IMG/VR virus record: IMGVR_UViG_3300032665_000138
Span: 1 to 30,378 of that record
DNA: 30,378 nucleotides
Reading direction: 5' to 3' (one strand)
Source: a virus
Below are positions 22,447-28,392 of the stretch, in pieces. The notes beneath the pieces are model-generated. The model did no database searches. It saw nothing but the letters and a program-made list of their open reading frames with translations, and had not been told where the DNA came from. The position numbers and the translations under genes were made by a program. The stretch's first letter is position 1. Every line of letters starts with the position of its first letter.

Positions 22447-23054
22447 TCATCACCCCGTTTTGGAGCATCAGGAAGATCGCTCGGCCATCCCCACCGGGAG
22501 AGCCCACCACGGTACTCGGCCAATCGCATAAAAACCTTGTTTACACGCTCAGCGGGAACCGCATATATCACAGTTAGCTCAACGAATTTCTGGAACAATA
22601 GGCCGCGCCGCTCAAAGAATGGAGCACTGGCGACAGAATGATTCCCTGCTCCCCACGTAAAGACGTGCCTCGTGATTGAATTGTCCGGAAAAGGGACAAG
22701 AATAATATCGCCCGGAACAAACCTAGATCCCGGGATCACCTCACATTCCCAACCCGCATTCCAGCAGATTATGGAGTTGGTAAGATCCTCTCCTCCCCAG
22801 TCTTCATCAATTCCTGGTGCCCCGAACTCGCTTGGATGGAAGTCGTCGGCGCCCTTTTCGAGATTGCACCTTTGGCATAGGACCCTGAGATTGTCGGGTG
22901 TGTTGTGGCCGCCCTTAGAGACGGGGATGATGTGGTCAATATGGAGTGGCCCGAAGGAGCCACAAATTAAGCACTGGCTTCCATCACGTTCAATGATGAG
23001 GGCGCGCAAGGAAGGGGAAATGGGTCGGCGAAAGGTCTGTGTGAGTGTGCTCAT
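22443..23054 (-). CDS. HNH endonuclease with an unrecognised C-terminal domain
   Basis: A 203-residue protein. Residues about 12-75 are an HNH domain: Cys28/Cys31 in 'CLIC', His38-Asp40-His41 in 'HIDHIIP', Asn55 in 'TPDNLRVLC' and Cys60/Cys63 in 'CQRC', so the ββα-metal site and its zinc ligands are complete. Residues about 76-203 are a second domain without a recognised family ('CEVIPGSRFVPGDIILVPFP', 'VFTWGAGNHSVASAPFFERR'). The gene is visibly richer in A and T than its neighbours, which suggests recent transfer, as for homing-type HNH genes. It is coupled to both sides by ATGA, so it is integrated in the operon. Confidence 0.85.
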   Translation of the reverse strand: MSTLTQTFRRPISPSLRALIIERDGSQCLICGSFGPLHIDHIIPVSKGGHNTPDNLRVLCQRCNLEKGADDFHPSEFGAPGIDEDWGGEDLTNSIICWNAGWECEVIPGSRFVPGDIILVPFPDNSITRHVFTWGAGNHSVASAPFFERRGLLFQKFVELTVIYAVPAERVNKVFMRLAEYRGGLSRWGWPSDLPDAPKRGDE

Positions 23055-23281
23055 TTCCCGGCCTCTCCGCGCCGAATGGCATCAGCAATGCACTTCGGTA
23101 GAACCATGGAGTTCGGGGGCATATCCACAACCAGTCGCTCGGTCATCTCCGCCAGAATTGCTTGCCGGGCGGTGCGCAGGTGGGCCACAGCATCACCGAT
23201 GCGCGGCTCCTGGGTCACCAGGGCGGCGTCGGCTTCCTGGATGGCATGGAGGGCCTTGAGGAGGTTCGTCTCGCCGGTCAT
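23051..23281 (-). CDS. Small helical hypothetical protein
   Basis: A 76-residue protein, MTGETNLLKALHAIQEADAA to ADAIRRGEAGK, with two or three helices and no cysteine cluster. The start at 23281 overlaps the preceding stop as ATGA, and its stop overlaps the HNH ATG the same way. A TTG 12 bases upstream opens a slightly longer frame, but the overlap favours 23281. Family not recognised; it belongs to the early leftward genes by position. Confidence 0.6.
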   Translation of the reverse strand: MTGETNLLKALHAIQEADAALVTQEPRIGDAVAHLRTARQAILAEMTERLVVDMPPNSMVLPKCIADAIRRGEAGK

Positions 23282-23460
23282 GACGCGCACCAAGCCACCA
23301 GGGCCATGGCGGCGACGAAGAGGACAGCGGTCCAGAGGCCGGCCATGGTCGAGCGTTTCTTGATGCAGACGCAGGGCACATCCTCCATGGAGGGCCCGTG
23401 GAACTCGGAGTAGTAGGGGGCCCGGTAGGAGCCCTTGCCCTTGCAGACGGGGCAGATCAT
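23278..23460 (-). CDS. Small zinc-finger-like protein with one membrane segment
   Basis: A 60-residue protein, MICPVCKGKGSYRAPYYSEF to VAWCAS. It has 'CPVCKGKG' at 3-10 and 'CVC' at 30-32, a DnaJ-type or rubredoxin-like metal-binding motif, followed by a hydrophobic stretch at about 39-58 ('MAGLWTAVLFVAAMALVAW'). It may be a membrane-anchored zinc protein. The start overlaps the preceding stop (ATGA). No function is known. Confidence 0.6.
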   Translation of the reverse strand: MICPVCKGKGSYRAPYYSEFHGPSMEDVPCVCIKKRSTMAGLWTAVLFVAAMALVAWCAS

Positions 23461-23630
23461 GGCGTCACCTCCGCCCCGGGCTCGGCCACCCCGTTCCGGG
23501 CGAGGATCTGGTCGATGGCCTGGGTGAGGGCCGCCAGTTCCTTCAGGAGGGCGGCCTCGGTCTCGGCGGCACGGGTCTTCCGGGCCTCGTGCAGGGTGCG
23601 AAGGAGGGCGAACTTCTGCTCGGGGTTCAC
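23457..23630 (-). CDS. Small helical protein with GTG start
   Basis: A 57-residue protein, with GTG as start: (M)NPEQKFALLRTLHEARKTRA to VAEPGAEVTP. It is almost fully helical with Ala, Leu and Glu, likely a coiled coil. The start was chosen because GTG overlaps the stop of the regulator gene as GTGA. The extended open frame to 24005 is a shadow of that gene. Function unknown. Confidence 0.6.
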   Translation of the reverse strand: MNPEQKFALLRTLHEARKTRAAETEAALLKELAALTQAIDQILARNGVAEPGAEVTP

Positions 23631-24112
23631 TGGACACCCCCTTCCACGTCCGCGATCACCTCTTCCGTCAGGGCCACCAGGCGCCGGAGGGGCGGCACGT
23701 CGGCAGCCACCGTTAGGTGATCGAGGTCCTGCAGCAGCTGCTGGAGCGCGTTGCCCTCCTGCTTCGCCAGCAGGCCCAACAGGGTCACGATGGCCTCGTG
23801 CGGGTGGGCGGCATGCTCGCCGTGGTGGTACTCGCCGCCGCACTCCCGTGCCAGCCACTGCATGTAACCGGGCCCCGCGCAGCGTGTCAGGTAGGCCACC
23901 TTGTGGGCCGGCAGGTCGTCGGGGTAGCCGTCGCCCAGGTAGCGGCTGAGTTGGGCGTCCGAGGTGCGGAGCTGGTAGGCCACCTCCTTCTTGTGGTGGC
24001 CGCACAGGTCCTCGCTCGTCTCGAAGCGGAGGCGCTCCTTCGACTTTAACTTGAGGTGATCAACACTATGGATCTGGTTTTGAGCCGCACTGCCCGCGAT
24101 ACTCTTACTCAT
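23627..24112 (-). CDS. CII-like phage regulatory protein
   Basis: A 161-residue protein. After a short polar N terminus it has a helix-turn-helix-like stretch ('HHKKEVAYQLRTSDAQLSRYLG', about 39-60), then 'DLPAHKVAYLTRCAGPGYMQWLARECGG', which resembles the layout of the CII/CP76 family of phage regulators that follow Cro and precede replication genes. The C-terminal half is a leucine-rich helix, often used for tetramers. Position supports the name: Cro-like gene, hairpin terminator, this gene, replication genes, as in lambda. The family match is by pattern only, and the protein could also be another replication regulator. Confidence 0.6.
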   Translation of the reverse strand: MSKSIAGSAAQNQIHSVDHLKLKSKERLRFETSEDLCGHHKKEVAYQLRTSDAQLSRYLGDGYPDDLPAHKVAYLTRCAGPGYMQWLARECGGEYHHGEHAAHPHEAIVTLLGLLAKQEGNALQQLLQDLDHLTVAADVPPLRRLVALTEEVIADVEGGVQ

Positions 24113-24147
24113 GGGAGAGTCCTTGGATTATTCCGGTAGAAGGGAAA

Positions 24148-24177
24148 CGCCCGGATCAGTAGGAGCTGGTCCGGGCG
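24148..24177 (-). terminator. Terminator-like hairpin between cro-like and CII-like genes
   Basis: Two 12-base arms (24148-24159 and 24166-24177) pair with one G-T wobble around a six-base loop. On the minus strand the stem is followed by TTTCCCTTCT, a weak T-rich tail. A leftward transcript from cro would meet it before the CII-like gene, in the same place as tR1 of lambda. The tail is imperfect, so leaky or regulated stopping is likely. It is not preceded by a gene on the plus strand. Confidence 0.6.
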
Positions 24178-24338
24178 CGGTGATCCACGGAGCCGAGGGC
24201 AGTCAGCGCGTGGTGCTGGTGATCATCTTCATGACGATGGATGAATTGCGGGTTGCCGGTCCCCTGGCCCTGCGTCCCTGGTTGGAGCGCCGGATGCGGC
24301 AGCTGCGCCGAGGGCCGGGAGAGGTGGTGGAATTCCAT
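24156..24338 (-). CDS. Doubtful small ORF between cro-like and CII-like genes
   Basis: A 60-residue frame, MEFHHLSRPSAQLPHPALQP to DHRARTSSY. Its ATG overlaps the cro-like stop as TGATG and third positions are mostly G or C, which favours coding; but it is rich in His, Pro and Gln, matches no known family and ends inside the terminator-like hairpin. The opposite strand also has an open frame here. It may be a real small gene or an untranslated leader region. Apart from this the stretch 24178-24337 shows nothing else. Confidence 0.3.
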   Translation of the reverse strand: MEFHHLSRPSAQLPHPALQPGTQGQGTGNPQFIHRHEDDHQHHALTALGSVDHRARTSSY

Positions 24339-24559
24339 CAGGAGGCCCGGTCCAGAGGTGGGTCTTGATCCTCGAGACCCATCAGCACGGCGGCGCGGAG
24401 CACCCCTTTGCTTGCCACCTGCAGGCGCTTCGCCAGTCCACGGCGCGGGTGACGCTTGCCGCTGAGTATGTTGTAGAGGTGGGCAGGGGGCGTCTTGGCC
24501 CTGGCGGCCACCTCGGCAACGGTTTGGCCGGAGGCCAGAAGAGTGTCCTTGAGTCCCAT
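24338..24559 (-). CDS. Cro-like helix-turn-helix regulator
   Basis: A 73-residue protein, MGLKDTLLASGQTVAEVAAR to DPPLDRAS. Residues about 12-40 ('QTVAEVAARAKTPPAHLYNIL') form the helix-turn-helix of a small Cro/XRE-type protein, followed by 'SGKRHPRRGLAKRLQVASKG'. It faces the repressor across an 84-base region holding the operator. Its size and place make it the lytic-phase switch protein. The ATG is only seven bases from the -10 of its promoter, so the message is probably nearly leaderless. It is first in the leftward operon. Confidence 0.8.
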   Translation of the reverse strand: MGLKDTLLASGQTVAEVAARAKTPPAHLYNILSGKRHPRRGLAKRLQVASKGVLRAAVLMGLEDQDPPLDRAS

Positions 24560-24566
24560 GGGAACA

Positions 24567-24595
24567 ATACTAATAGCGTATCGCTATTAGGTCAA
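24567..24595 (-). promoter_or_regulatory. Leftward (PR-like) promoter of the cro-like operon
   Basis: On the minus strand TTGACC (24590-24595) and TAGTAT (24567-24572) are separated by 17 bases, a good sigma-70 pair. The operator fills the spacer. The ATG of cro follows seven bases after the -10, so transcription would begin at or very near the start codon. Repressor bound to the operator would block RNA polymerase here. Confidence 0.75.
24570..24590. promoter_or_regulatory. Operator with perfect inverted 9-base arms
   Basis: CTAATAGCG (24570-24578) and CGCTATTAG (24582-24590) are perfect inverted arms around TAT. This lies between the divergent cro-like and repressor genes and inside the leftward promoter. 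A second copy with about 16 of 21 matching positions lies at 25623-25643. Both are therefore very likely binding sites for the repressor and Cro. I found no third site. Confidence 0.8.
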
Positions 24596-24643
24596 GGGGT
24601 GTACTCAACTTGTCGCACACTATCAATCACCAAGAATGGAGCC

Positions 24644-25126
24644 ATGTCCTGGCCCCAGCTCTCAAACTTCAAGCGCCGCCTGAGCGAGTACCAGGCTATG
24701 ACGAAGAAAACCCAGGAACAGGTTGCGGAAGACCTTGGCACCTCCTATGGAACCCTCCGCTTTTGGTTGTCTGGGGCAAGGCCTCCAAGCCTGGCCACAC
24801 TGCAGACAGCCTCTAGGCTTTTCAAGTGTTCCGTGAGTGAGTTTATAGACGACCCTGGTAGGATGTATGCCGACCAGGACCTGTCTGAAAAAACGCCAGA
24901 GGAGCGCTTCTTCGCTTCCATGGTGATCAAGGGGGTCCTAACAAAGGACCTAACTGATGAGCAACGCCAGTTCATCATCGAGGATATCTTCAGGACCGTT
25001 GACCGTGTTCGCGCTATCCCTGCTCGAAAACATGGCAACGGACGGAGAGATACTTCTAGGGAAGAGTCGCACCTACACCCTGATCTTCCAGGCGGTGATC
25101 CCGGTGGTCCTGCTGGCAAAAAATAG
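24644..25126 (+). CDS. XRE-family phage repressor (CI-like)
   Basis: A 160-residue protein, MSWPQLSNFKRRLSEYQAMT to PGGPAGKK. Residues about 18-66 are an XRE helix-turn-helix ('TQEQVAEDLGTSYGTLRFWLSG'), followed by 'PPSLATLQTASRLFKCSVSEF', the usual end of that domain. The rest is helical; there is no Ser/Lys autoprotease domain as in LexA-type repressors, so induction would need another route. GGAG lies only two bases before the ATG, which is tight. The gene is read away from cro across the operator. Its last 95-120 bases overlap a second open frame (25005-25181). The C-terminal 30 residues are rich in Gly, Pro and Arg. Confidence 0.78.
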   Translation: MSWPQLSNFKRRLSEYQAMTKKTQEQVAEDLGTSYGTLRFWLSGARPPSLATLQTASRLFKCSVSEFIDDPGRMYADQDLSEKTPEERFFASMVIKGVLTKDLTDEQRQFIIEDIFRTVDRVRAIPARKHGNGRRDTSREESHLHPDLPGGDPGGPAGKK

Positions 25127-25181
25127 CGATGCCGACTGGGCACTTGAGGTCCTCGAGACAATCATAAGGGAGAGCGCATGA
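25005..25181 (+). CDS. Small ORF overlapping the repressor end, possibly an accessory protein
   Basis: From GTG at 25005 the frame reads (M)FALSLLENMATDGEILLGKS to LEVLETIIRESA, 58 residues; the ATG at 25032 would give 49. It is in another frame from the repressor and overlaps its last 95-120 bases. Its text looks more protein-like than the repressor tail, and its stop overlaps the lipoprotein ATG as ATGA, which supports real translation. It carries a hydrophobic stretch 'TLIFQAVIPVVLLA', perhaps a membrane segment. Function unknown. An AGGA lies about 10 bases before the GTG. Confidence 0.45.
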   Translation: MFALSLLENMATDGEILLGKSRTYTLIFQAVIPVVLLAKNSDADWALEVLETIIRESA

Positions 25182-25543
25182 AGAAGATGCTGATCGTCCC
25201 CGCCTTGGTGGCCCTTGTGGGGTGCGCCTCGACCTATTCCATTCCGGCCGGCGTGGACTGTGGCCCGCAGCCGACACAGGTCCAGGTGGACCAGGCCGTG
25301 AAGTACTGGGTAGACCACGTAGGCCTCAAGGACCCGGGCAGCGCCCAGACCAAGGAAGCCCATGTTGTCAACAGGGCCGGCTGGAATCGGGGATTGGTCA
25401 ATGGCGGCGGCAAGGATTACGGCTGGGAGGTCGCCTTCCAGTGCAACGCCAAGAACGCCTACGGTGGCTACACCGGGTTCCGCGAGGAGACCTTGCTTCT
25501 TTGCCCGAACGGTAAAGTTGTCTGTGCCTATATTTTAGAATAG
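25178..25543 (+). CDS. Small secreted lipoprotein, candidate lysogenic conversion gene
   Basis: A 121-residue protein with an N-terminal lipoprotein signal: MKK, hydrophobic core and lipobox 'LVGC' with Cys16 as lipidation site, then Ala-Ser at +2/+3, so it is probably sent to the outer membrane in a Gram-negative host. The mature part has four further cysteines (28, 89, 109, 116), likely two disulphides, and 'KYWVDHVGLKDPGSAQT', 'KDYGWEVAFQCNAKNAYGGY'. No family is certain. It follows the repressor and ends just before a strong terminator, so it is likely made in the lysogen. A role in superinfection exclusion or surface change is inference. Confidence 0.8.
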   Translation: MKKMLIVPALVALVGCASTYSIPAGVDCGPQPTQVQVDQAVKYWVDHVGLKDPGSAQTKEAHVVNRAGWNRGLVNGGGKDYGWEVAFQCNAKNAYGGYTGFREETLLLCPNGKVVCAYILE

Positions 25544-25564
25544 ATTACCGCTCGGCCCATTTTT

Positions 25565-25591
25565 ATGCACCGTTCGGCGGTGCATTTTTTT
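25565..25591 (+). terminator. Strong intrinsic terminator after the repressor-lipoprotein transcript
   Basis: An 8-base stem, ATGCACCG (25565-25572) with CGGTGCAT (25578-25585), a TTCGG loop and then six more Ts (seven in total with the stem end). It ends the rightward repressor transcript and separates it from the rightward early promoter at 25616. Confidence 0.9.
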
Positions 25592-25615
25592 GTGTGAATT
25601 TCTCCGAGAGTACCC

Positions 25616-25643
25616 TTGCGAAATAGTAGCGCTACGCTATCAT
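25616..25643 (+). promoter_or_regulatory. Rightward (PL-like) early promoter
   Basis: TTGCGA (25616-25621) and TATCAT (25638-25643) are separated by 16 bases. The second operator overlaps the spacer and -10. It lies about 120 bases before the first gene of the recombination operon. The leader between 25644 and 25759 holds no clear gene or hairpin. Confidence 0.7.
25623..25643. promoter_or_regulatory. Second operator, related to the one at 24570-24590
   Basis: The arms ATAGTAGCG and CGCTATCAT (7 of 9 paired) around CTA match about 16 of 21 positions of the reverse-complemented first operator. It lies inside the rightward promoter. It would let the repressor silence the recombination operon as well. 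Confidence 0.7.
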
Positions 25644-25759
25644 GTGAAGCGTTGACCTACTGAAGCCTCCCACACACCCTCCGATTGTCCCACCACAACC
25701 ATCCTCAAGCACCGCCGGGCAGGGCGGGCGCCGAAGGCCTACCACCACAGGAGAACCGC

Positions 25760-26065
25760 ATGATCCGAACCACCGAACAGCACGCCATGGATACGGTCCC
25801 CGACCTCGTCCACCAGTTGGCGGTCCTCACGGCAGATCAGCCCACCACGGCCGAGATCGAGGAAGCCATCCTCATCAGTAAGGCCATCACCCGCGCTCTA
25901 TTCGAGTGGGCTGCCTGGCGCTACGCACAGAACGCGATGGCCGCAGTTGCCGCCGAACCCGTGGATGACCTGATGGACTCGCTAACGGAAGCCGAGTTCG
26001 ACCGGATCGAGAAGGCCCAGGTTCACCCGATCTTCGTGCCGCTGCTCAAGGGGTTGGCGGGATGA
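25760..26065 (+). CDS. Small hypothetical protein, first gene of the rightward operon
   Basis: A 101-residue, mostly helical acidic protein, MIRTTEQHAMDTVPDLVHQL to FVPLLKGLAG. The ATG at 25760 has AGGAG seven bases upstream, which decides against the longer open frame from 25685. It contains 'ITRALFEWAAWRYAQNAMAA', an amphipathic helix. No family recognised. It is coupled to the next gene by ATGA and is likely one of the first proteins made in infection. Confidence 0.65.
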   Translation: MIRTTEQHAMDTVPDLVHQLAVLTADQPTTAEIEEAILISKAITRALFEWAAWRYAQNAMAAVAAEPVDDLMDSLTEAEFDRIEKAQVHPIFVPLLKGLAG

Positions 26066-26175
26066 ATGGCGAATGGGAGGACGAAGAAGGCCGCGGGCAT
26101 GAGGAATGGGATGCCGGCGCATACGAGGACCACTTCAGAGAACTCAACCACCACACCACGGAGAAACCAGAATGA
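26062..26175 (+). CDS. 37-residue acidic protein between two ATGA overlaps
   Basis: The frame reads MNGEWEDEEGRGHEEWDAGA to HTTEKPE. It is very acidic and hydrophilic, with several Trp, His and Glu residues. Its ATG and stop both lie in ATGA overlaps with neighbours, which makes it likely real despite its size. Its charge resembles DNA-mimic or inhibitor proteins, but that is only a guess. Confidence 0.5.
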   Translation: MNGEWEDEEGRGHEEWDAGAYEDHFRELNHHTTEKPE

Positions 26176-27266
26176 ACGCTTTTCATCGCGCAACACGGGC
26201 ACAGGTGCCCCTCAAGATCGGGATTTCCGGCCCCTCCGGGTCGGGGAAAACCACAGCCGCGCTCCACATCGCCAGGGGTCTGGTCGGTCCCACCGGGCGC
26301 ATCGCCTTCCTGGACACGGAGAACGGCAGCGCCAGTCTCTACGCCGATCTCACCCCTTTCGACACGCTGGACATGACGCCGCCCTACCAGGTGTCGAAGT
26401 TCCTCAAGGGCATTGATGACGCCGTGGCCGCTGGATACAACGCCCTGGTGATCGACAGCGCCAGCCACGAATGGACGCAGATCCTTCAAGACAAGGAAGC
26501 CCTCGACGCTCGGGGCGGGAACCAGTGGACGAACTGGGCCAGTTTCACGAAGCAGCATGAGGCGTTCCTCGCCGCGATCCGCAACGCCCCCATCCACCTT
26601 GTGACCTGTCTCCGGGGCAAGGAAAAGCACGAAATGGCCCCCGACACCAAGAAGGTCACGAAGTTGGGCGTGGGTTCGCAGATGCGGGATGGCTTCGAGT
26701 TCGAGCTTACCGTCAGTTTCGACCTGGACATGAAACACAACGCGATCACCAGCAAGGACCGGACCCGGCTGTTTGACGGGCGTCTGGAGCCTCTGACTGA
26801 GCAGACGGGCAGGGAACTGGCCAAGTGGCTGTCCGGTGGTGGCATTCCCGAGCCGATGCCATCCCCGCAGACCGTGGGCGAGGTATTCAGCCAGATGACC
26901 CCACCCGAGTCGACCCCCGTGAGTGCCCAGGCTGAGGCGTTCGTGGAATCCGTGGACCCCACGCCGGAACCGGCTCCGAAGCACATCACCCAGGACCAGT
27001 GGCAGGAACTCACCCAGTGGGTGAACGCCAATGGGGTTAAGCACTCCGGATTAAACGCCATGCTCCGCGCCTATCTGGTCGGCAAGGGTTGGCTTCCGCC
27101 CACCGCGCAAGGGTTCAACACGCTCCAGGCGTCCTGCTGGGTCCAGCTTGCCAACCAGATCCAGAACCGTTCTGACGCTTTCCTGGCGCACCTCGCCAGC
27201 CACTTCCCGCAGACCGTCACCGAACCCACCACCCCCACCAAGGGCCGCAAGCCCAAAGCCGCATAG
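26172..27266 (+). CDS. Sak4-like RecA-type ATPase with C-terminal extension
   Basis: A 364-residue protein. Residues about 12-240 are a RecA-like ATPase: Walker A 'GPSGSGKT' at 20-27, 'RIAFLDTENGSASLYAD', and a Walker B-like 'YNALVIDSASHEW'; later 'TKLGVGSQMRDGFEFELTVSF' is common in the phage AAA_24/Sak4 group, single-strand annealing or recombination ATPases. A Pro-rich linker (about 240-285) is followed by a C-terminal part ('KHITQDQWQELTQWVNANGV', 'LNAMLRAYLVGKGWLPPT') that I do not recognise, about 80 residues longer than minimal members. It acts with the next two genes. Confidence 0.85.
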   Translation: MNAFHRATRAQVPLKIGISGPSGSGKTTAALHIARGLVGPTGRIAFLDTENGSASLYADLTPFDTLDMTPPYQVSKFLKGIDDAVAAGYNALVIDSASHEWTQILQDKEALDARGGNQWTNWASFTKQHEAFLAAIRNAPIHLVTCLRGKEKHEMAPDTKKVTKLGVGSQMRDGFEFELTVSFDLDMKHNAITSKDRTRLFDGRLEPLTEQTGRELAKWLSGGGIPEPMPSPQTVGEVFSQMTPPESTPVSAQAEAFVESVDPTPEPAPKHITQDQWQELTQWVNANGVKHSGLNAMLRAYLVGKGWLPPTAQGFNTLQASCWVQLANQIQNRSDAFLAHLASHFPQTVTEPTTPTKGRKPKAA

Positions 27267-27277
27267 GAGCCACCACC

Positions 27278-27715
27278 ATGGCATTTCTTGACCTCAGCCA
27301 CACCACGAACAGCACCGAAAACGCCCCGCGCCTCCCCGCCGGCCTGCACCGCGTCACCCTCACGAAACTGGCCTACATCACCAGTAAGGACAAGGCCCTG
27401 GCCGTGTTCACCGCCCTGGACGGGTCCGAATACCTGGAATGGCTCGGGACGGGCAGCGATGGAGCGAAGAAGCGCCTAAAGGCGTTCCTGATCCTCATGA
27501 CGCAGATGGCCGGCGTCAGCCATGACCTGACGTTCGCGTCCATGGAGGACTTCGACGCGCTCGGCCTCCAGATCGTGGCGAACTGCCCACCGCTTCACCT
27601 TCGCCTGGCCGATAGCGAGTACCAGGGCCGCGTGAACCAGATCCTTGACGGATATTTCGACCAGGCCATCACGGAAGCCCACGCCACGTTCGACCCGACC
27701 GCGGACGGTTTCTGA
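27278..27715 (+). CDS. Probable single-strand DNA-binding protein (DUF669-like)
   Basis: A 145-residue protein, MAFLDLSHTTNSTENAPRLP to DPTADGF. Its opening, an 'FLDLS' start, 'APRLPAGLHRVTLTKLAY' and a beta-rich middle, resembles the DUF669 group of OB-fold-like phage proteins, and such a gene usually lies between a Sak4 ATPase and an exonuclease. The acidic C terminus is also typical of SSB-like proteins. An AGGAG at nine bases supports the start. It would coat single strands made by the exonuclease. The family match is tentative. Confidence 0.6.
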   Translation: MAFLDLSHTTNSTENAPRLPAGLHRVTLTKLAYITSKDKALAVFTALDGSEYLEWLGTGSDGAKKRLKAFLILMTQMAGVSHDLTFASMEDFDALGLQIVANCPPLHLRLADSEYQGRVNQILDGYFDQAITEAHATFDPTADGF

Positions 27716-28392
27716 TGCTCGACCTCGCCACCCCCACCTACACGCTCCCCAATGGGGCCACCGTCTATGACATCCCGCAGCATGACGCCGATGGGGTCGC
27801 CAATATCGAATGGCTGACCCTCCGCGCCGGGAAAGTGACCGGATCTCGCATGAAGGACGTCCTGGACGTCACCGCCAAGGGCCTACCCAGCGCCAAGCGC
27901 ACGGCCTACCTGTGGCAGCTTGTCCAGGAAACGCTGACCGGCAAAGCCGCCCCTGCTGAGTTCGTGAACGATGCGATGCGATGGGGCACGGCCACCGAGC
28001 CATTCGCGGCCATCCAGTATGGAACCCCGCTGGAACACGCCGGCCTGATCATCCACCCCACCATTGACCGGCTGGCGTATTCCCCTGACGGGCTGGTGGG
28101 CGAGGATGGCCTGTGGGAAGCGAAGTGTCCCACGACCACCACGATGCTCCAGTGGCTCATGGCCGGGGTGATTCCCGAGCAGCACCTTCCCCAGTTGAAC
28201 CTCGCCCTGGCCGTGACGGGCCGTGAGTGGATCGACTTCATGGCCTATGACCCCCGCCTGCCGGAAGGGTTTGACCGGATGATCCTGCGGCATCACGCCG
28301 ATGCCAAGGCCATCGAAACAGTAGAACAGGAGGCCGTGAAGTTCCTGGCCGAAGTCGATTCCACCGTGGCCGCGCTCCGGGACCGCTTCTGA
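27715..28392 (+). CDS. YqaJ/lambda-type recombination exonuclease
   Basis: A 225-residue nuclease. 'WLTLRAGKVTGSRMKDVL' (33-50) matches the family's N-terminal W...R...VTGS motif, 'MRWGTATEP' (88-96) holds Glu95, 'YSPDGLVGEDGLWEAKCP' (122-139) holds Asp125, Glu135 and Lys137 of the PD-(D/E)xK site, and 'LPQLNLALAVTGREW' the Q-containing helix. It would resect double-strand ends to feed the Sak4/SSB pair. Length is normal for the family. The ATG overlaps the preceding stop (TGATG). Confidence 0.9.
   Translation: MLDLATPTYTLPNGATVYDIPQHDADGVANIEWLTLRAGKVTGSRMKDVLDVTAKGLPSAKRTAYLWQLVQETLTGKAAPAEFVNDAMRWGTATEPFAAIQYGTPLEHAGLIIHPTIDRLAYSPDGLVGEDGLWEAKCPTTTTMLQWLMAGVIPEQHLPQLNLALAVTGREWIDFMAYDPRLPEGFDRMILRHHADAKAIETVEQEAVKFLAEVDSTVAALRDRF

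Noticed and set aside
24111-24368. 85-residue plus-strand frame between the cro-like and CII-like genes
   Set aside because: It lies antisense to the leftward operon without a ribosome site or family match; an antisense RNA gene such as lambda oop is possible in theory, but no plus promoter was seen.
24365-24643. N-terminal extension of the repressor frame to 253 residues
   Set aside because: It would run through the cro-like gene and the operator; the ATG at 24644 starts right before the helix-turn-helix domain.
26046-27044. 332-residue minus-strand frame
   Set aside because: It is opposite the Sak4-like gene, which has a clear Walker A motif, and has no ribosome site.
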